This document shows, one piece after another, positions 48,804-57,517 of a stretch of DNA of 64,000 nucleotides. A program made the position numbers and the translations under genes. This DNA is from Rhodobacteraceae bacterium SB2 (GTDB lineage: Bacteria; Pseudomonadota; Alphaproteobacteria; Rhodobacterales; Rhodobacteraceae). The DNA is taken from NCBI GenBank assembly GCA_001642945.1, contig LGRT01000034.1:248001-312000 (forward strand), written 5' to 3'. A model generated the notes under the pieces. That model made no database searches. It worked only from the letters and a program-made list of their open reading frames with translations, and had not been told where the DNA came from. The first letter of the stretch is position 1; every line of letters begins with the position of its first letter.

Positions 48804-49316
48804 ATGTTGTTACTTCAAAGGCTCAATAAAGACGCCGAAAAATGGGCACTTTTAGCCTTTTACGTCATGCTCGTTATGACCATGGCCGTTGAAGTGTTTC
48901 GCCGCGAAATCTTTGCCTATTCATCGATTTGGGGCGAAGAAATTGTGCGGTATTCTTTTATCTATCTTGCCTGGATCGGTGCGGCCGCGGCCGTGAAAGA
49001 CCGCGCGCATATCAGAATTGATGTGGTGATGCATTATTTGAGCCCTTCGGTGAAAACCCTGCTCTACATCTTCGGTGATCTTGTCATGTTTGCGGTTGCT
49101 TTGATCGCGTTATACTGGTCCTGGGAAACCGTCCATGTCTCATGGAAATTTGGCTCTGTAAGCCATGGCCTTCGGGTGTCGATGGTTTGGTTCCTGATGG
49201 CAGTGCCAATTGGGTTTTTTCTGGTAATTCTGCGATTAACGCAATCTCTCCTGCGCGATCTGCGCAGCCTTCGCGACGGGTCACCCGTTTACGAAGGCGA
49301 TAAGCTGTTTGACTGA
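48804..49316 (+). CDS. dctQ: TRAP transporter small permease (DctQ)
   Basis: A 170-residue membrane protein with four hydrophobic segments. It contains the conserved WGEEIVRYSFIYLAWIGAA near 45-63 and VKDRAHIRIDV near 66-76. The ATG at 48804 has AGAGAGG seven bases upstream; an upstream TTG at 48768 in frame is unlikely. It ends 11 bases before dctM. Confidence 0.92.
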   Translation: MLLLQRLNKDAEKWALLAFYVMLVMTMAVEVFRREIFAYSSIWGEEIVRYSFIYLAWIGAAAAVKDRAHIRIDVVMHYLSPSVKTLLYIFGDLVMFAVALIALYWSWETVHVSWKFGSVSHGLRVSMVWFLMAVPIGFFLVILRLTQSLLRDLRSLRDGSPVYEGDKLFD

Positions 49317-49327
49317 GGAATAGGGCG

Positions 49328-50656
49328 ATGCTTTTCAATACACTTAATCAAGCCGTTGAGCTGGGGTGGGATTTTTACCTACCGGTGATTATCTTCGTGG
49401 TCCTTGCTGCGCTGGCCGTGCCGGTCTGGGCGTCCATCGGGGTTGCTGCGATCACCATGCTGCTAATGTCGGGCGATTTACCTTTGGCATTGGTTGGCGA
49501 AAGCCTGTTTGATGGCATCGATGCTTTTGCTCTAACCGCGGTGCCGCTGTTCATTCTAACCGGCGATGTTTTGGTGAGAACCGGCCTATCTCGTAAATTT
49601 CTGAACGTGGCCGAAGCCGTTACGCAATTTGCCAAGGGCGGATTTGGGTCAGCAACCGTTCTTGTTTGCGGCATGTTTGCGGCGATTTCAGGCTCGGACG
49701 CCGCCGGCGCCGCCGCCGTGGGGCGGATGACCATCGATCGGTTGGTCGAGAGTGGTTATCCGCGTCCCTATGCCTGCGCTCTCGTTGCCGCAGGGGCTTG
49801 CACAGGGATCTTAATTCCACCCTCCATTGCCTATATTATTATTGGTCTGGTGCTGGGTATATCCGCCTCAACCTTATTTTTAGCTGCGCTGATCCCCGGA
49901 TTGCTGATCTTAACGGCCATCCTGATCACCAATCTAGTTGTCAACAGAATTTACGGATATGAAGGCGGTGGCAATATGTCGGCGGCAGAATATTTCGGAA
50001 ACCTTATCAGGGCGCTTGCCTCTGGATGGTATGCCTTTATCGTGCCCGGCATTATCTTTTATGGCATCTTTTCGGGAAGATTGACGCCCACAGAAGCGGG
50101 CGCAACCGCCGTGATCGTAACGATCATTATTGGCTTTGTTTTGGGCACGCTTAAATTATCTGACTTTCCCAATATGCTGGTCAGCTCTGCAAAAGTGAAC
50201 GGAATTATTCTTCCGATTATCGCTTTTTCATTGCCCCTCGCGCAGGCTTTGGCGATCATGGGCGTGCCACAAGGGTTTGTTCATTCTGTCACCACCCTTA
50301 CCGATGATCCTACCCTATTAATTTTGATGATGATCGGCATTTTGATCGCTGCGGGATGTGTGATGGAAACAACCCCCAACATTGTGATCCTTGCGCCAAT
50401 TTTGAAGCCTTTGGCCGATAATGTCGGCATGAACGAAATTCAGTTCTGTATCATGATGATTACCGCCTTGGGTGTCGGGTTCATCACACCGCCCTTGGGG
50501 TTAAACTTGTTCGTTGTTTCCGGGATTACCGGAGAGTCAATCCTGCGGATCGCTTGGCGCGCAGTCCCATTCGTATTTTTCATGCTTGTTGTGGTTCTTT
50601 TAATCGCTTTTGTACCTGCGATTTCAACAACAATGCTTCCAGATATCTATAAATAA
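49328..50656 (+). CDS. dctM: TRAP transporter large permease (DctM)
   Basis: A 442-residue membrane protein with about twelve spans. It has the DctM blocks FGSATVLVCGMFAAISGSDAAG near 99-120, LIPPSIAYIIIG near 157-168 and FITPPLGLNLFVVSGI near 381-396. It is followed after 12 bases by the HisD-like dehydrogenase, which fixes the operon as uptake plus oxidation of one substrate. Confidence 0.94.
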   Translation: MLFNTLNQAVELGWDFYLPVIIFVVLAALAVPVWASIGVAAITMLLMSGDLPLALVGESLFDGIDAFALTAVPLFILTGDVLVRTGLSRKFLNVAEAVTQFAKGGFGSATVLVCGMFAAISGSDAAGAAAVGRMTIDRLVESGYPRPYACALVAAGACTGILIPPSIAYIIIGLVLGISASTLFLAALIPGLLILTAILITNLVVNRIYGYEGGGNMSAAEYFGNLIRALASGWYAFIVPGIIFYGIFSGRLTPTEAGATAVIVTIIIGFVLGTLKLSDFPNMLVSSAKVNGIILPIIAFSLPLAQALAIMGVPQGFVHSVTTLTDDPTLLILMMIGILIAAGCVMETTPNIVILAPILKPLADNVGMNEIQFCIMMITALGVGFITPPLGLNLFVVSGITGESILRIAWRAVPFVFFMLVVVLLIAFVPAISTTMLPDIYK

Positions 50657-50668
50657 GGCAAAATAACT

Positions 50669-51976
50669 ATGGCACGAAACTACCTGAAAAAAGCAACGCT
50701 TACCGCACAATCCGATGCATCAAATGTCCATGATATTGTTCGAGGGATATTGAACGATATTGAAGAAGGCGGCGATGCGAAAGCGATCGAATACGCGCAA
50801 AAATTCGATAAATACGATGGCAATGTTATTCTGACGCAAGAAGAAATTGCCGCCGCTTGCGAATTGGTGCCACAAAAGCTGAAAGAAGACATTCAATTCG
50901 CCCATGAAAATGTGCGCCGGTTTGCAGAGGCGCAAAAAGCCACGGTAAGCGATGTTGAACATGAGGTTGTTCCAGGATTGATTGCGGGTCAAAAAGCCAT
51001 TCCGGTTGACGCGGCGGGTTGTTACGTGCCCGGAGGCCGTTACAGCCATATTGCCAGTGCAATTATGACGGTGACAACGGCGAAAGTGGCGGGCTGCAAT
51101 CATATTATGGCAACCTCCCCTCCCCGGCCGGGCGTTGGCGTCGCGCCTGCGATTATTTACGCCGCCCATATCTGCGGGGCCGATACGATTATGGCATTAG
51201 GGGGCGTTCAAGGCATTGCTGCAATGACATTCGGGTTGTTTGGATTGCCCAAAGCCAATATTTTGGTTGGGCCGGGCAATCAATTCGTAGCCGAGGCAAA
51301 ACGCATTCTGTTTGGCCGCGTTGGCATTGATATGATCGCAGGGCCGACCGATAGTTTGGTTCTGGCAGATAAATCCGCCGACCCGCATATCGTTGCGACC
51401 GATTTGGTCAGCCAAGCCGAACACGGCTATAATTCCCCCGTCTGGCTGGTGACTGATAGCAAAGACTTGGCCGAAGACGTGATGAATCGAATTCCAAAGC
51501 TGATCAATGATCTTCCAGACTTGAACCGGGATAATGCGCTTGCCGCATGGCGCGATTACGCAGAGGTCATCGTGTGCGCAGACCGCGAAGAAATGGCCGC
51601 CACATCGGATGAATACGCCCCCGAGCATTTGACTGTACAGGCCGAGGATCTGGATTGGTGGCGCGGCCGCTTAAGCTGCTATGGATCTTTGTTCTTGGGC
51701 GAAGAAACAACCGTCTCTTATGGCGATAAAGCATCGGGCACCAATCATGTGCTGCCCACATCGGGCGCAGCCGCGTATACTGGTGGATTATCAGTGCATA
51801 AATATATGAAAATCGTCACCTGGCAGCAGGCCACGCGCGAGGGCTCGAAACGGGTTGCGCAAGCCACCGCGCGGATTTCTCGGTTGGAAGGCATGGAGGG
51901 TCACGCTCGCGCCGCTGACGTGCGGCTTGCCAAATATTTTCCCGGGGAAAACTTTGATCTGAGCGCGAATGGCTGA
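50669..51976 (+). CDS. hpsN: histidinol-dehydrogenase-like enzyme (candidate sulfopropanediol 3-dehydrogenase)
   Basis: A 435-residue HisD-fold NAD-dependent dehydrogenase. Zinc ligands of HisD are conserved: Gln249 and His252 (SQAEHGYN), Asp353 (SYGDKASGTNH) and His412 (GMEGHARAAD), plus the catalytic Glu319-His320 (APEHLT). No other his gene is here. Instead it follows a TRAP transporter and is followed by an SDR under a LacI regulator, the layout known for 2,3-dihydroxypropane-1-sulfonate (DHPS) catabolism in roseobacters (hpsKLM, hpsN, hpsO). HpsN makes sulfolactate from DHPS. Later steps (suyAB, cuyA, sulfolactate dehydrogenase) are not in the window, so a related C3 diol is also possible. 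The symbol is a best guess. Confidence 0.7.
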   Translation: MARNYLKKATLTAQSDASNVHDIVRGILNDIEEGGDAKAIEYAQKFDKYDGNVILTQEEIAAACELVPQKLKEDIQFAHENVRRFAEAQKATVSDVEHEVVPGLIAGQKAIPVDAAGCYVPGGRYSHIASAIMTVTTAKVAGCNHIMATSPPRPGVGVAPAIIYAAHICGADTIMALGGVQGIAAMTFGLFGLPKANILVGPGNQFVAEAKRILFGRVGIDMIAGPTDSLVLADKSADPHIVATDLVSQAEHGYNSPVWLVTDSKDLAEDVMNRIPKLINDLPDLNRDNALAAWRDYAEVIVCADREEMAATSDEYAPEHLTVQAEDLDWWRGRLSCYGSLFLGEETTVSYGDKASGTNHVLPTSGAAAYTGGLSVHKYMKIVTWQQATREGSKRVAQATARISRLEGMEGHARAADVRLAKYFPGENFDLSANG

Positions 51977-52730
51977 TCCAAACACGCTTTTTGATCTGTC
52001 GGGGCGCGTTGCTTGCGTCACTGGCGCCAGTTCTGGCCTGGGGCAACAGGCAGCCTCGGCTTTGGCCGCGGCTGGTGCGCAGGTCATTGGCGTGGCGCGG
52101 CGCGCAGAAGCGCTTTCGGATTGGGCCGAGCGTATCGGGCCAAAAGCTGCTACCCTGTCTGCCGACCTGTCTGAGCGCAGCCAGATAAAAGAGATCGCCG
52201 CTCAAATCGCCGCCCCGTTCGGCGCGCCCGACATAGTGGTTCATGCAGCGGGAATAAACACCCGCGAAACCGCTGATAACGTAACCGATGAAGGCTGGGA
52301 CATAACGCTCAACCTCAATCTTGCAGCACCGTTCTTTCTAAGTCAGGCGCTTGTGTCGGGTATGAAAGCCAAAGGCTGGGGCCGGATCGTAAATTTCGCA
52401 TCGCTTCAAACCACGCGCGCCTTTCCCGGCGGAGTCAGCTACGGCGCGTCGAAAGCCGGCATTGCACAATTGACGCGCGCGATGGCAGAAGCTTGGTCGG
52501 GCTTTGGGATTAACACCAATGCGATTGGGCCCGGGTTCTTCCCAACCGAGCTAACAGGGCCGGTTTTTGCGGATGCCGAGCGCTCTGCCCGCAATGCCGC
52601 CCAAACCTGCATCGGCCGTAATGGAGATTTGTCAGACATAGACGGCCCCCTTTTGTTTCTATGCTCACAGGCCTCTGCCTATGTGACGGGACAGGTTCTG
52701 ATGGTCGATGGCGGCTATACCGCGAAATAA
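51969..52730 (+). CDS. short-chain dehydrogenase/reductase (possible HpsO-like)
   Basis: A 253-residue classical SDR. The cofactor motif TGASSGLG is near 19-26, NAG-type region HAAGIN near 91-96, and the catalytic Ser (NFASLQ) and YGASK near 142-164. The end GQVLMVDGGYT is typical. It overlaps the HisD-like gene by 8 bases, so it is coupled. In DHPS pathways an SDR of this kind oxidises or epimerises the diol, which fits the neighbour. Confidence 0.85.
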   Translation: MADPNTLFDLSGRVACVTGASSGLGQQAASALAAAGAQVIGVARRAEALSDWAERIGPKAATLSADLSERSQIKEIAAQIAAPFGAPDIVVHAAGINTRETADNVTDEGWDITLNLNLAAPFFLSQALVSGMKAKGWGRIVNFASLQTTRAFPGGVSYGASKAGIAQLTRAMAEAWSGFGINTNAIGPGFFPTELTGPVFADAERSARNAAQTCIGRNGDLSDIDGPLLFLCSQASAYVTGQVLMVDGGYTAK

Positions 52731-52738
52731 ACCGTGAT

Positions 52739-52759
52739 CCAGCCTTCTAGGCTGGGTTT
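52739..52759 (+). terminator. terminator of the TRAP/HisD-like operon
   Basis: A perfect 7-bp stem (CCAGCCT / AGGCTGG) with a TCT loop is followed by GTTT, 9 bases past the SDR stop. Confidence 0.65.
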
Positions 52760-52894
52760 AAACCTCCACCATATCGCCAAAACCGCACCTTCAATCCTTA
52801 TGCGGCTTTGAAGAAACCGCGCGCTGCAGGATCGTCTGCCCAGCGGCTACATCTGCGGATTGCTCAAATTGCTTTGAGGGATTTAATCGCCGCA

Positions 52895-53075
52895 AACCGA
52901 AGAGGGCCAAAAGCGTCAAAAGAGGCTTTCAAAGAGCTTAAAGAGGGCATAGACCATCCTCATCACAAAGGGCTCGATAACCGCGCCGAGGCGTCATATC
53001 GCCATACGCGACGGCCGAACAGGTGGATAGCACGGTTTAAGCCGTCCCGACAGCGGCACAACGGTTTTTATTGGT
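52895..53075 (+). pseudogene. decayed IS6-family transposase fragment
   Basis: The frame from about 52895 reads SKEAFKELKEGIDHPHHKG then LDNRAEASYRHTRRPNRW and IARFKPSRQ. This matches the end of IS6-type DDE transposases, whose C-terminal block is NNRAENSHQPTRRRE and then RFKSARQ. The DDE glutamate is kept but upstream domains, a start and terminal repeats are missing, so it is a relic. Confidence 0.65.
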
Positions 53076-53307
53076 TGAAGATCAGCTTGCCGTCCTTTTT
53101 CGATGCAAACGCCCCTTTATAACTGCTACCACCTGCAGAAAAAAATACAGCGATATAGTCGATTTATATACAGAATATGCGTATCAAATCGTACCATTGT
53201 ATGCCAGAAAATGCACTTTTTTATTGATCAAAAAAACCTGATAACGCCAAAGAAGTCTAACTTTGACGCCAACCCTGGAGAATAAAAAGCACCAAGACAA
53301 TTCCTTT

Positions 53308-54111
53308 CTAGCCCTCGGGCAGTTTGCTTCGCAAAAAGGCCAGAAGCGGACCTGCAAAAGCGTTTGGATCTTCTAGCAAGCCCAAATGCTGCAATTTGGG
53401 CAGAATACTCAGCTCAGAGTCCATGATTTCCTGCGCAATCGCCTGGCTCATTGCAGGCGTTGAGCCGCTGTCATTCTGGCAGGTCATGATAAGACTGGGC
53501 TGCTTTAAGGCAGGCGTTGGGCGGATCAGTTCGGTTACACCCTCGGCTAAAATCTGGCGATGGATGGCATAATTTTTTGGATTATTCGCCACCACAATAT
53601 CCCGTAGAGCGGCCACCTGCTGTGAAGAATGGACGCGAAAATCCGGCGTAAACCATCGGGCAAGCGTTGTATCGATATTGGCAGATGGTCCCTCTGCTGA
53701 ACTGGCGCGGGCCCGCTCTTCCACCAAACGCTGCTGCTTTTCCCCCCGCTCATGTGGTGCGTTTAATATTCCCAGCGCAGAGACGCGGCTTGGATGATCA
53801 ATCGCCACGCGCCGATTGATCATCCCACCAAGTGAAAACCCAACCAACGCGGCGCGATCAATAGACAGCTCATCCATCAAATCGACCACTTGTTGCCCCA
53901 AACGTTTTAGGTCAACGCGCCCTGAGGGCAGATCCGTTTCACCATGGCCTAAAAGATCATAGCTCAGAATTTGAAACTCCTGCGCCAAGGTTGGCGCAAT
54001 GCCACCCCACGTGCTGGCATGCGTTAAACCCAGCCCATGGATGAGCACAACCCAAGCTGCGCCCTGAGGACCTGTTATCTCATAGGCGGTGCCATCTTTG
54101 GTTCTTGCCAT
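53308..54111 (-). CDS. alpha/beta hydrolase (enol-lactonase-like)
   Basis: A 267-residue alpha/beta hydrolase. The oxyanion motif is VVLIHGLGLTHASTW near 21-35, the nucleophile Ser is in LVGFSLGGMINRR near 89-101, and the acid and His are in CQNDSGSTP and LQHLGLLEDP. The overall likeness is to 3-oxoadipate enol-lactonase-type enzymes. It starts directly at the DUF1185 stop, so it is the last gene of an operon with LLM oxidase and ALDH. The bond cut, ester, lactone or amide, is unknown. Confidence 0.88.
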   Translation of the reverse strand: MARTKDGTAYEITGPQGAAWVVLIHGLGLTHASTWGGIAPTLAQEFQILSYDLLGHGETDLPSGRVDLKRLGQQVVDLMDELSIDRAALVGFSLGGMINRRVAIDHPSRVSALGILNAPHERGEKQQRLVEERARASSAEGPSANIDTTLARWFTPDFRVHSSQQVAALRDIVVANNPKNYAIHRQILAEGVTELIRPTPALKQPSLIMTCQNDSGSTPAMSQAIAQEIMDSELSILPKLQHLGLLEDPNAFAGPLLAFLRSKLPEG

Positions 54112-54708
54112 TTAAACGCCTGCCGGATTATCTAAATCGCGGCCCAGATCCTTTAAATCTTGATATCTATCGCCAATGCGGTGGTTGGGATGCCCGCCGA
54201 TCGAGGCCCCCAAGGCAATAAGAATCTCATCATCAGCCGGTGCGTCAACCACGCTGGTTTGGATCGTTTGATAATGCGATCTACGGCCTGCATCATGCTT
54301 ATCCATCAAAGGAATTGTTATTGCGCAATTTGCCGCGCCGCGCGTATTTGAAAAGGCCAGATAGCTTTTGGCACCAATCGCTTCGCGAAACTGATTTCCA
54401 AAATGGAGCGTATGCGTCATCGCTTGGGCATGTTCAATTTCTCCGCCCATGCCCACCACGCTTGCCTTGCCGCAGCCCTCAAGCAAATCGCCCGTTTCAT
54501 CGAGCAGCATTTCTGTCAATAATTTGCCAATAACCGGCCCATGCGCTTGGATTTCAGGGCGCATATTTTCAACATGCCCACGGCCAAACCAAGGGTTTTT
54601 TATAATGGCCATGGACGCCATCAATTGGGTGGGGGTGTCCACGCTTTTCCACCCCTCGATAAAGGTTTTTTGTTTCCAAAGCAGCGTTCGGCGGATTTCA
54701 ATCGGCAT
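54112..54708 (-). CDS. DUF1185 protein (amino acid synthesis family)
   Basis: A 198-residue protein of the DUF1185 family, named amino acid synthesis family in databases without a proven reaction. The core has NPWFGRGHVENM near 38-49, then GPVIGKLLTEML and VVGMGGEIEHAQAMTHTLHFG near 85-104. AAGGAA precedes the ATG at 54708; a TTG two codons upstream is less likely. Its start overlaps the LLM gene by 11 bases, so it is coupled to a flavin monooxygenase and is probably a ring- or chain-cleaving partner. Confidence 0.85.
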   Translation of the reverse strand: MPIEIRRTLLWKQKTFIEGWKSVDTPTQLMASMAIIKNPWFGRGHVENMRPEIQAHGPVIGKLLTEMLLDETGDLLEGCGKASVVGMGGEIEHAQAMTHTLHFGNQFREAIGAKSYLAFSNTRGAANCAITIPLMDKHDAGRRSHYQTIQTSVVDAPADDEILIALGASIGGHPNHRIGDRYQDLKDLGRDLDNPAGV

Positions 54709-55759
54709 GGGCAAATTCCTTTACTTCAGCAAATGCGGGCAGTACCTGGTCAATAAACAAACGCAGCGATCGTTTCTGACGCTCCATATCCAGCCCCAGA
54801 GAGGCGTAATAAATAAATGCATCAACGCCAATAGATTGATACTGCTTAAGTTTTTCTACAACAATCTCTGGAGATCCGAACATTAAGTTTTCTTCCAGCA
54901 TCGCGGGGTCGACGCGGGCATTGCCCTCTAATGTTTCCAGCGGAACCATATCGGGATATCCGTTCACAACATCACCTGCTTGCATCATTAAATTGCCAAA
55001 GCGGGCCAAAACCTGCCGCACAGCATCTAGCGCCGCTTGCCGATCACTTTCCGTTTCATAAAGAACAGCGTGGCGCATCATGGCAAATTTACCTGAATAT
55101 TCAGGGTTCAAACGGGCTTTACTATCTTCAAGCAGGTCGCGGTATTTTTCCGCCTCAGAGAACGGCATTGTCAAAGGCCAACTCATAATATTGCAATTGT
55201 TGTCTACCGCATGATCAAAGGTTGTTGGAGAGCGCGCAGCCACCCAGATGGGCACGCTGTCTTGTACAGGTTTCGGGCAAGATGTGGCGGTTGGAAATTG
55301 CCAAAACTCTCCATTATGTTCCACATCACCGGCCCAAAGCTTCGGAATTAAAGGCAACATTTCTTGCAGATATTTCCACCCGTCTTTTTGGCTTAAACCA
55401 GGGCGTAGCCTATCAAATTCGCGTTGATAAGCCCCCGATCCCAGCCCCAGATCCATCCGCCCATCGCTCAACAGATCCACCAAAGCCGCTTCGCCTGCCA
55501 GTTTGATCGGATGCCAATAAGAGGCATTGGCCACACCGCATCCAAGGCGGATATTTTTGGTGTGATCTGCCCACCAGGTCATCATATGAAACGGGTTTGG
55601 CGCAATCGTCATTTCCAACGCATGGTGTTCGGCAGCCCAAGCAATCTCAAAACCGGCCTCATCTGCCATTTGCACCATTTCAAGCGTGTGATCACGCACC
55701 TCTTTCATATCCACAGAGGGTTCGCTTCGTTCTAAATTTATGGCAATATGAAATTTCAT
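54698..55759 (-). CDS. LLM-class flavin-dependent monooxygenase
   Basis: A 353-residue bacterial luciferase-like monooxygenase using reduced flavin. It begins MKFHIAINLERSE, with AAEHHALEMTIAPNP near 42-56, LDLGLGSGAYQREF-type barrel segment near 105-118, and IGVDAFIYYASLG near 313-325. AAAGGG precedes the ATG at 55759. No flavin reductase gene lies nearby, so reduced flavin must come from elsewhere. It sits between the ALDH and the DUF1185 gene. Confidence 0.92.
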   Translation of the reverse strand: MKFHIAINLERSEPSVDMKEVRDHTLEMVQMADEAGFEIAWAAEHHALEMTIAPNPFHMMTWWADHTKNIRLGCGVANASYWHPIKLAGEAALVDLLSDGRMDLGLGSGAYQREFDRLRPGLSQKDGWKYLQEMLPLIPKLWAGDVEHNGEFWQFPTATSCPKPVQDSVPIWVAARSPTTFDHAVDNNCNIMSWPLTMPFSEAEKYRDLLEDSKARLNPEYSGKFAMMRHAVLYETESDRQAALDAVRQVLARFGNLMMQAGDVVNGYPDMVPLETLEGNARVDPAMLEENLMFGSPEIVVEKLKQYQSIGVDAFIYYASLGLDMERQKRSLRLFIDQVLPAFAEVKEFAHAD

Positions 55760-55775
55760 TTTCATCCCTTTCAAA

Positions 55776-57248
55776 TTAACGAGATACGAACTGGCTGCCC
55801 AACGGCTCTGAAGACATGTTCATCCACACAGTTTTAGGGCGCGTGTAATCATAAACGGCTTGAAAGCCGCTTTCGCGGCCATAGCCAGAGTTTTTCATTC
55901 CACCAAACTCAGCAATAGGAGAGACTGCCCGATAGGTATTCACCCAAACGATGCCCGCTCTTACTGATTTTGACATCCGCAGCGCCCGCGCTCCGTCTTT
56001 GGTAAAAATCCCCGCTGCAAGGCCATGCACCGTATCATTGGCCAAAGCCAAGGCTTCGCTTTCTGTTCTAAACCGCAGCACGCTTAAAACCGGGCCAAAT
56101 AATTCAGTATCAACTATGTGAAGGTTTGGGGCGGGGCAGTCGATAATCGTTGGCTCATAATACAAATCCGAACCGGCATTTACCCGTTTTCCACCGCTTA
56201 GAATCGGGCCGCCTTCCTCGACAGCACGCGCGACCTCGCGTTCGATGTTTTCGAGTTGCCCATAGGTACATAAAGGCCCCATCTCGGTTTCGCCAGCCAT
56301 AGGATCGCCCATCGTGACGGCCTGCGCAATTTTCACCATCCGCTTTAAGAATTCATCCGCAATATCTTCATGCACAAGCAACCGCGAACCCGCCACGCAG
56401 CTTTGCCCAGACGCCCCAAATATACCCGCGACTGATCCGTTTACAGCGCTTTCAATATCCGCATCTTCAAATACGATAAACGGAGATTTCCCCCCCAATT
56501 CCAAACTGAGTTCGGCGAAATTTTCTGTTGTATTTTGGATTACGTGACGGGCCGAGCCTGGCCCTCCGGTGAATGAAACGCGCGCCACCATCGGATGCGA
56601 GGTAAGCACCTTCCCACAAGGATCACCATGCCCCGTCACGATGTTGACCACCCCATCGGGAATGCCTGCTTGCGCAATCAAATTTCCAAACTCCAACAGC
56701 GCCGCCGGTGCATGTTCCGAGGCCTTCATAACAACGGTGTTTCCCGCCGCAAGTGCTGGTCCAATTTTCACCGCTGCCAAAAATAACTGGCTGTTCCACG
56801 GCACAACCGCGGCAATCACCCCCAAGGGCTCACGATTGGTAAAAACAAACATATCCGGTTTATCAATCGGAAGCGTTTCGCCATGAATTTTATCAGCCGC
56901 TCCAGCGAAAAAATGATAAAATTCGCTGATATATTTTGCCTGCCACCGCGTTTCTGCAAATAATTTCCCAGTATCACGCGTTTCGATTTCTCCCAGCGTC
57001 TCAGACTGCGCGGCAAGTAAATCTGCCAAGCGGCGCAAACAATGGCCGCGTTGGGTTGCGTTCATCTGGGCCCACGGCCCTTCACGAAAAGCCGTATCTG
57101 CAGCGCGCACAGCGCAATCCACATCTTCGGCCGTGGCCTCTGGAACTTCCGCCCATTCTTCACCTGTCGCAGGATTAATACTGGTGAATGTTCCGCCATC
57201 GCGGGCCTCTACCCATGCGCCATCGATCAACATCTTATAAGGTTTCAT
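55776..57248 (-). CDS. aldehyde dehydrogenase (betaine aldehyde dehydrogenase-like)
   Basis: A 490-residue NAD-dependent aldehyde dehydrogenase. The base Glu is in ELSLELGGKSPF near 249-260 and the catalytic Cys is in FGASGQSCVAGSRL near 277-290. VVPWNSQLF replaces the usual VVPWNFPL. AAGGAGAG lies before the ATG, so it opens the operon with LLM monooxygenase, DUF1185 protein and hydrolase. It would oxidise an aldehyde made downstream in the same pathway. Confidence 0.93.
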   Translation of the reverse strand: MKPYKMLIDGAWVEARDGGTFTSINPATGEEWAEVPEATAEDVDCAVRAADTAFREGPWAQMNATQRGHCLRRLADLLAAQSETLGEIETRDTGKLFAETRWQAKYISEFYHFFAGAADKIHGETLPIDKPDMFVFTNREPLGVIAAVVPWNSQLFLAAVKIGPALAAGNTVVMKASEHAPAALLEFGNLIAQAGIPDGVVNIVTGHGDPCGKVLTSHPMVARVSFTGGPGSARHVIQNTTENFAELSLELGGKSPFIVFEDADIESAVNGSVAGIFGASGQSCVAGSRLLVHEDIADEFLKRMVKIAQAVTMGDPMAGETEMGPLCTYGQLENIEREVARAVEEGGPILSGGKRVNAGSDLYYEPTIIDCPAPNLHIVDTELFGPVLSVLRFRTESEALALANDTVHGLAAGIFTKDGARALRMSKSVRAGIVWVNTYRAVSPIAEFGGMKNSGYGRESGFQAVYDYTRPKTVWMNMSSEPLGSQFVSR

Positions 57249-57517
57249 TCTGCTCTCCTTTGCACCGCGAGGGACCCGTAGGCTTGATAGGGCGCGGCGC
57301 CGTAAACACCGGGGCCTGCTTTATTGCCCACTCCCGTTTGAATTAAACATAGATCTTCAAAATAACGCTCTTTGCGCCATATCGCGAACTGATAGAAGCC
57401 AAAAAAAACCTGGTAGATGGCTTCAAGCACCGCGCCAAACGCACCGATCAGCAGCATCCGCGGACACCCCAAAAGATATCTGAAACGGACAAAATATGAG
57501 GGGCGGGCCGGCCGCAT
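57245..57517 (-). CDS. possible small ORF before the ALDH operon
   Basis: A 90-residue ORF whose stop overlaps the ALDH start as ATGA. It has a hydrophobic middle (MLLIGAFGAVLEAIYQVFFGF) and a Gly-rich C-terminal part. No family is recognised and no clear ribosome site is seen. The overlap with the ALDH Shine-Dalgarno may be chance. Confidence 0.3.
   Translation of the reverse strand: MRPARPSYFVRFRYLLGCPRMLLIGAFGAVLEAIYQVFFGFYQFAIWRKERYFEDLCLIQTGVGNKAGPGVYGAAPYQAYGSLAVQRRAE

Larger units (their letters stand above)
52731..53307. other. intergenic region with transposase remnant
   Basis: About 580 bases between the SDR and the alpha/beta hydrolase. It holds a terminator at 52739, an IS6-type transposase remnant near 52895-53075, and AT-rich sequence after 53120. 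Confidence 0.7.

Noticed and set aside
50669-51976. Calling the HisD-like gene hisD of histidine biosynthesis
   Set aside because: It lies in a transport and dehydrogenase operon with no other his gene.
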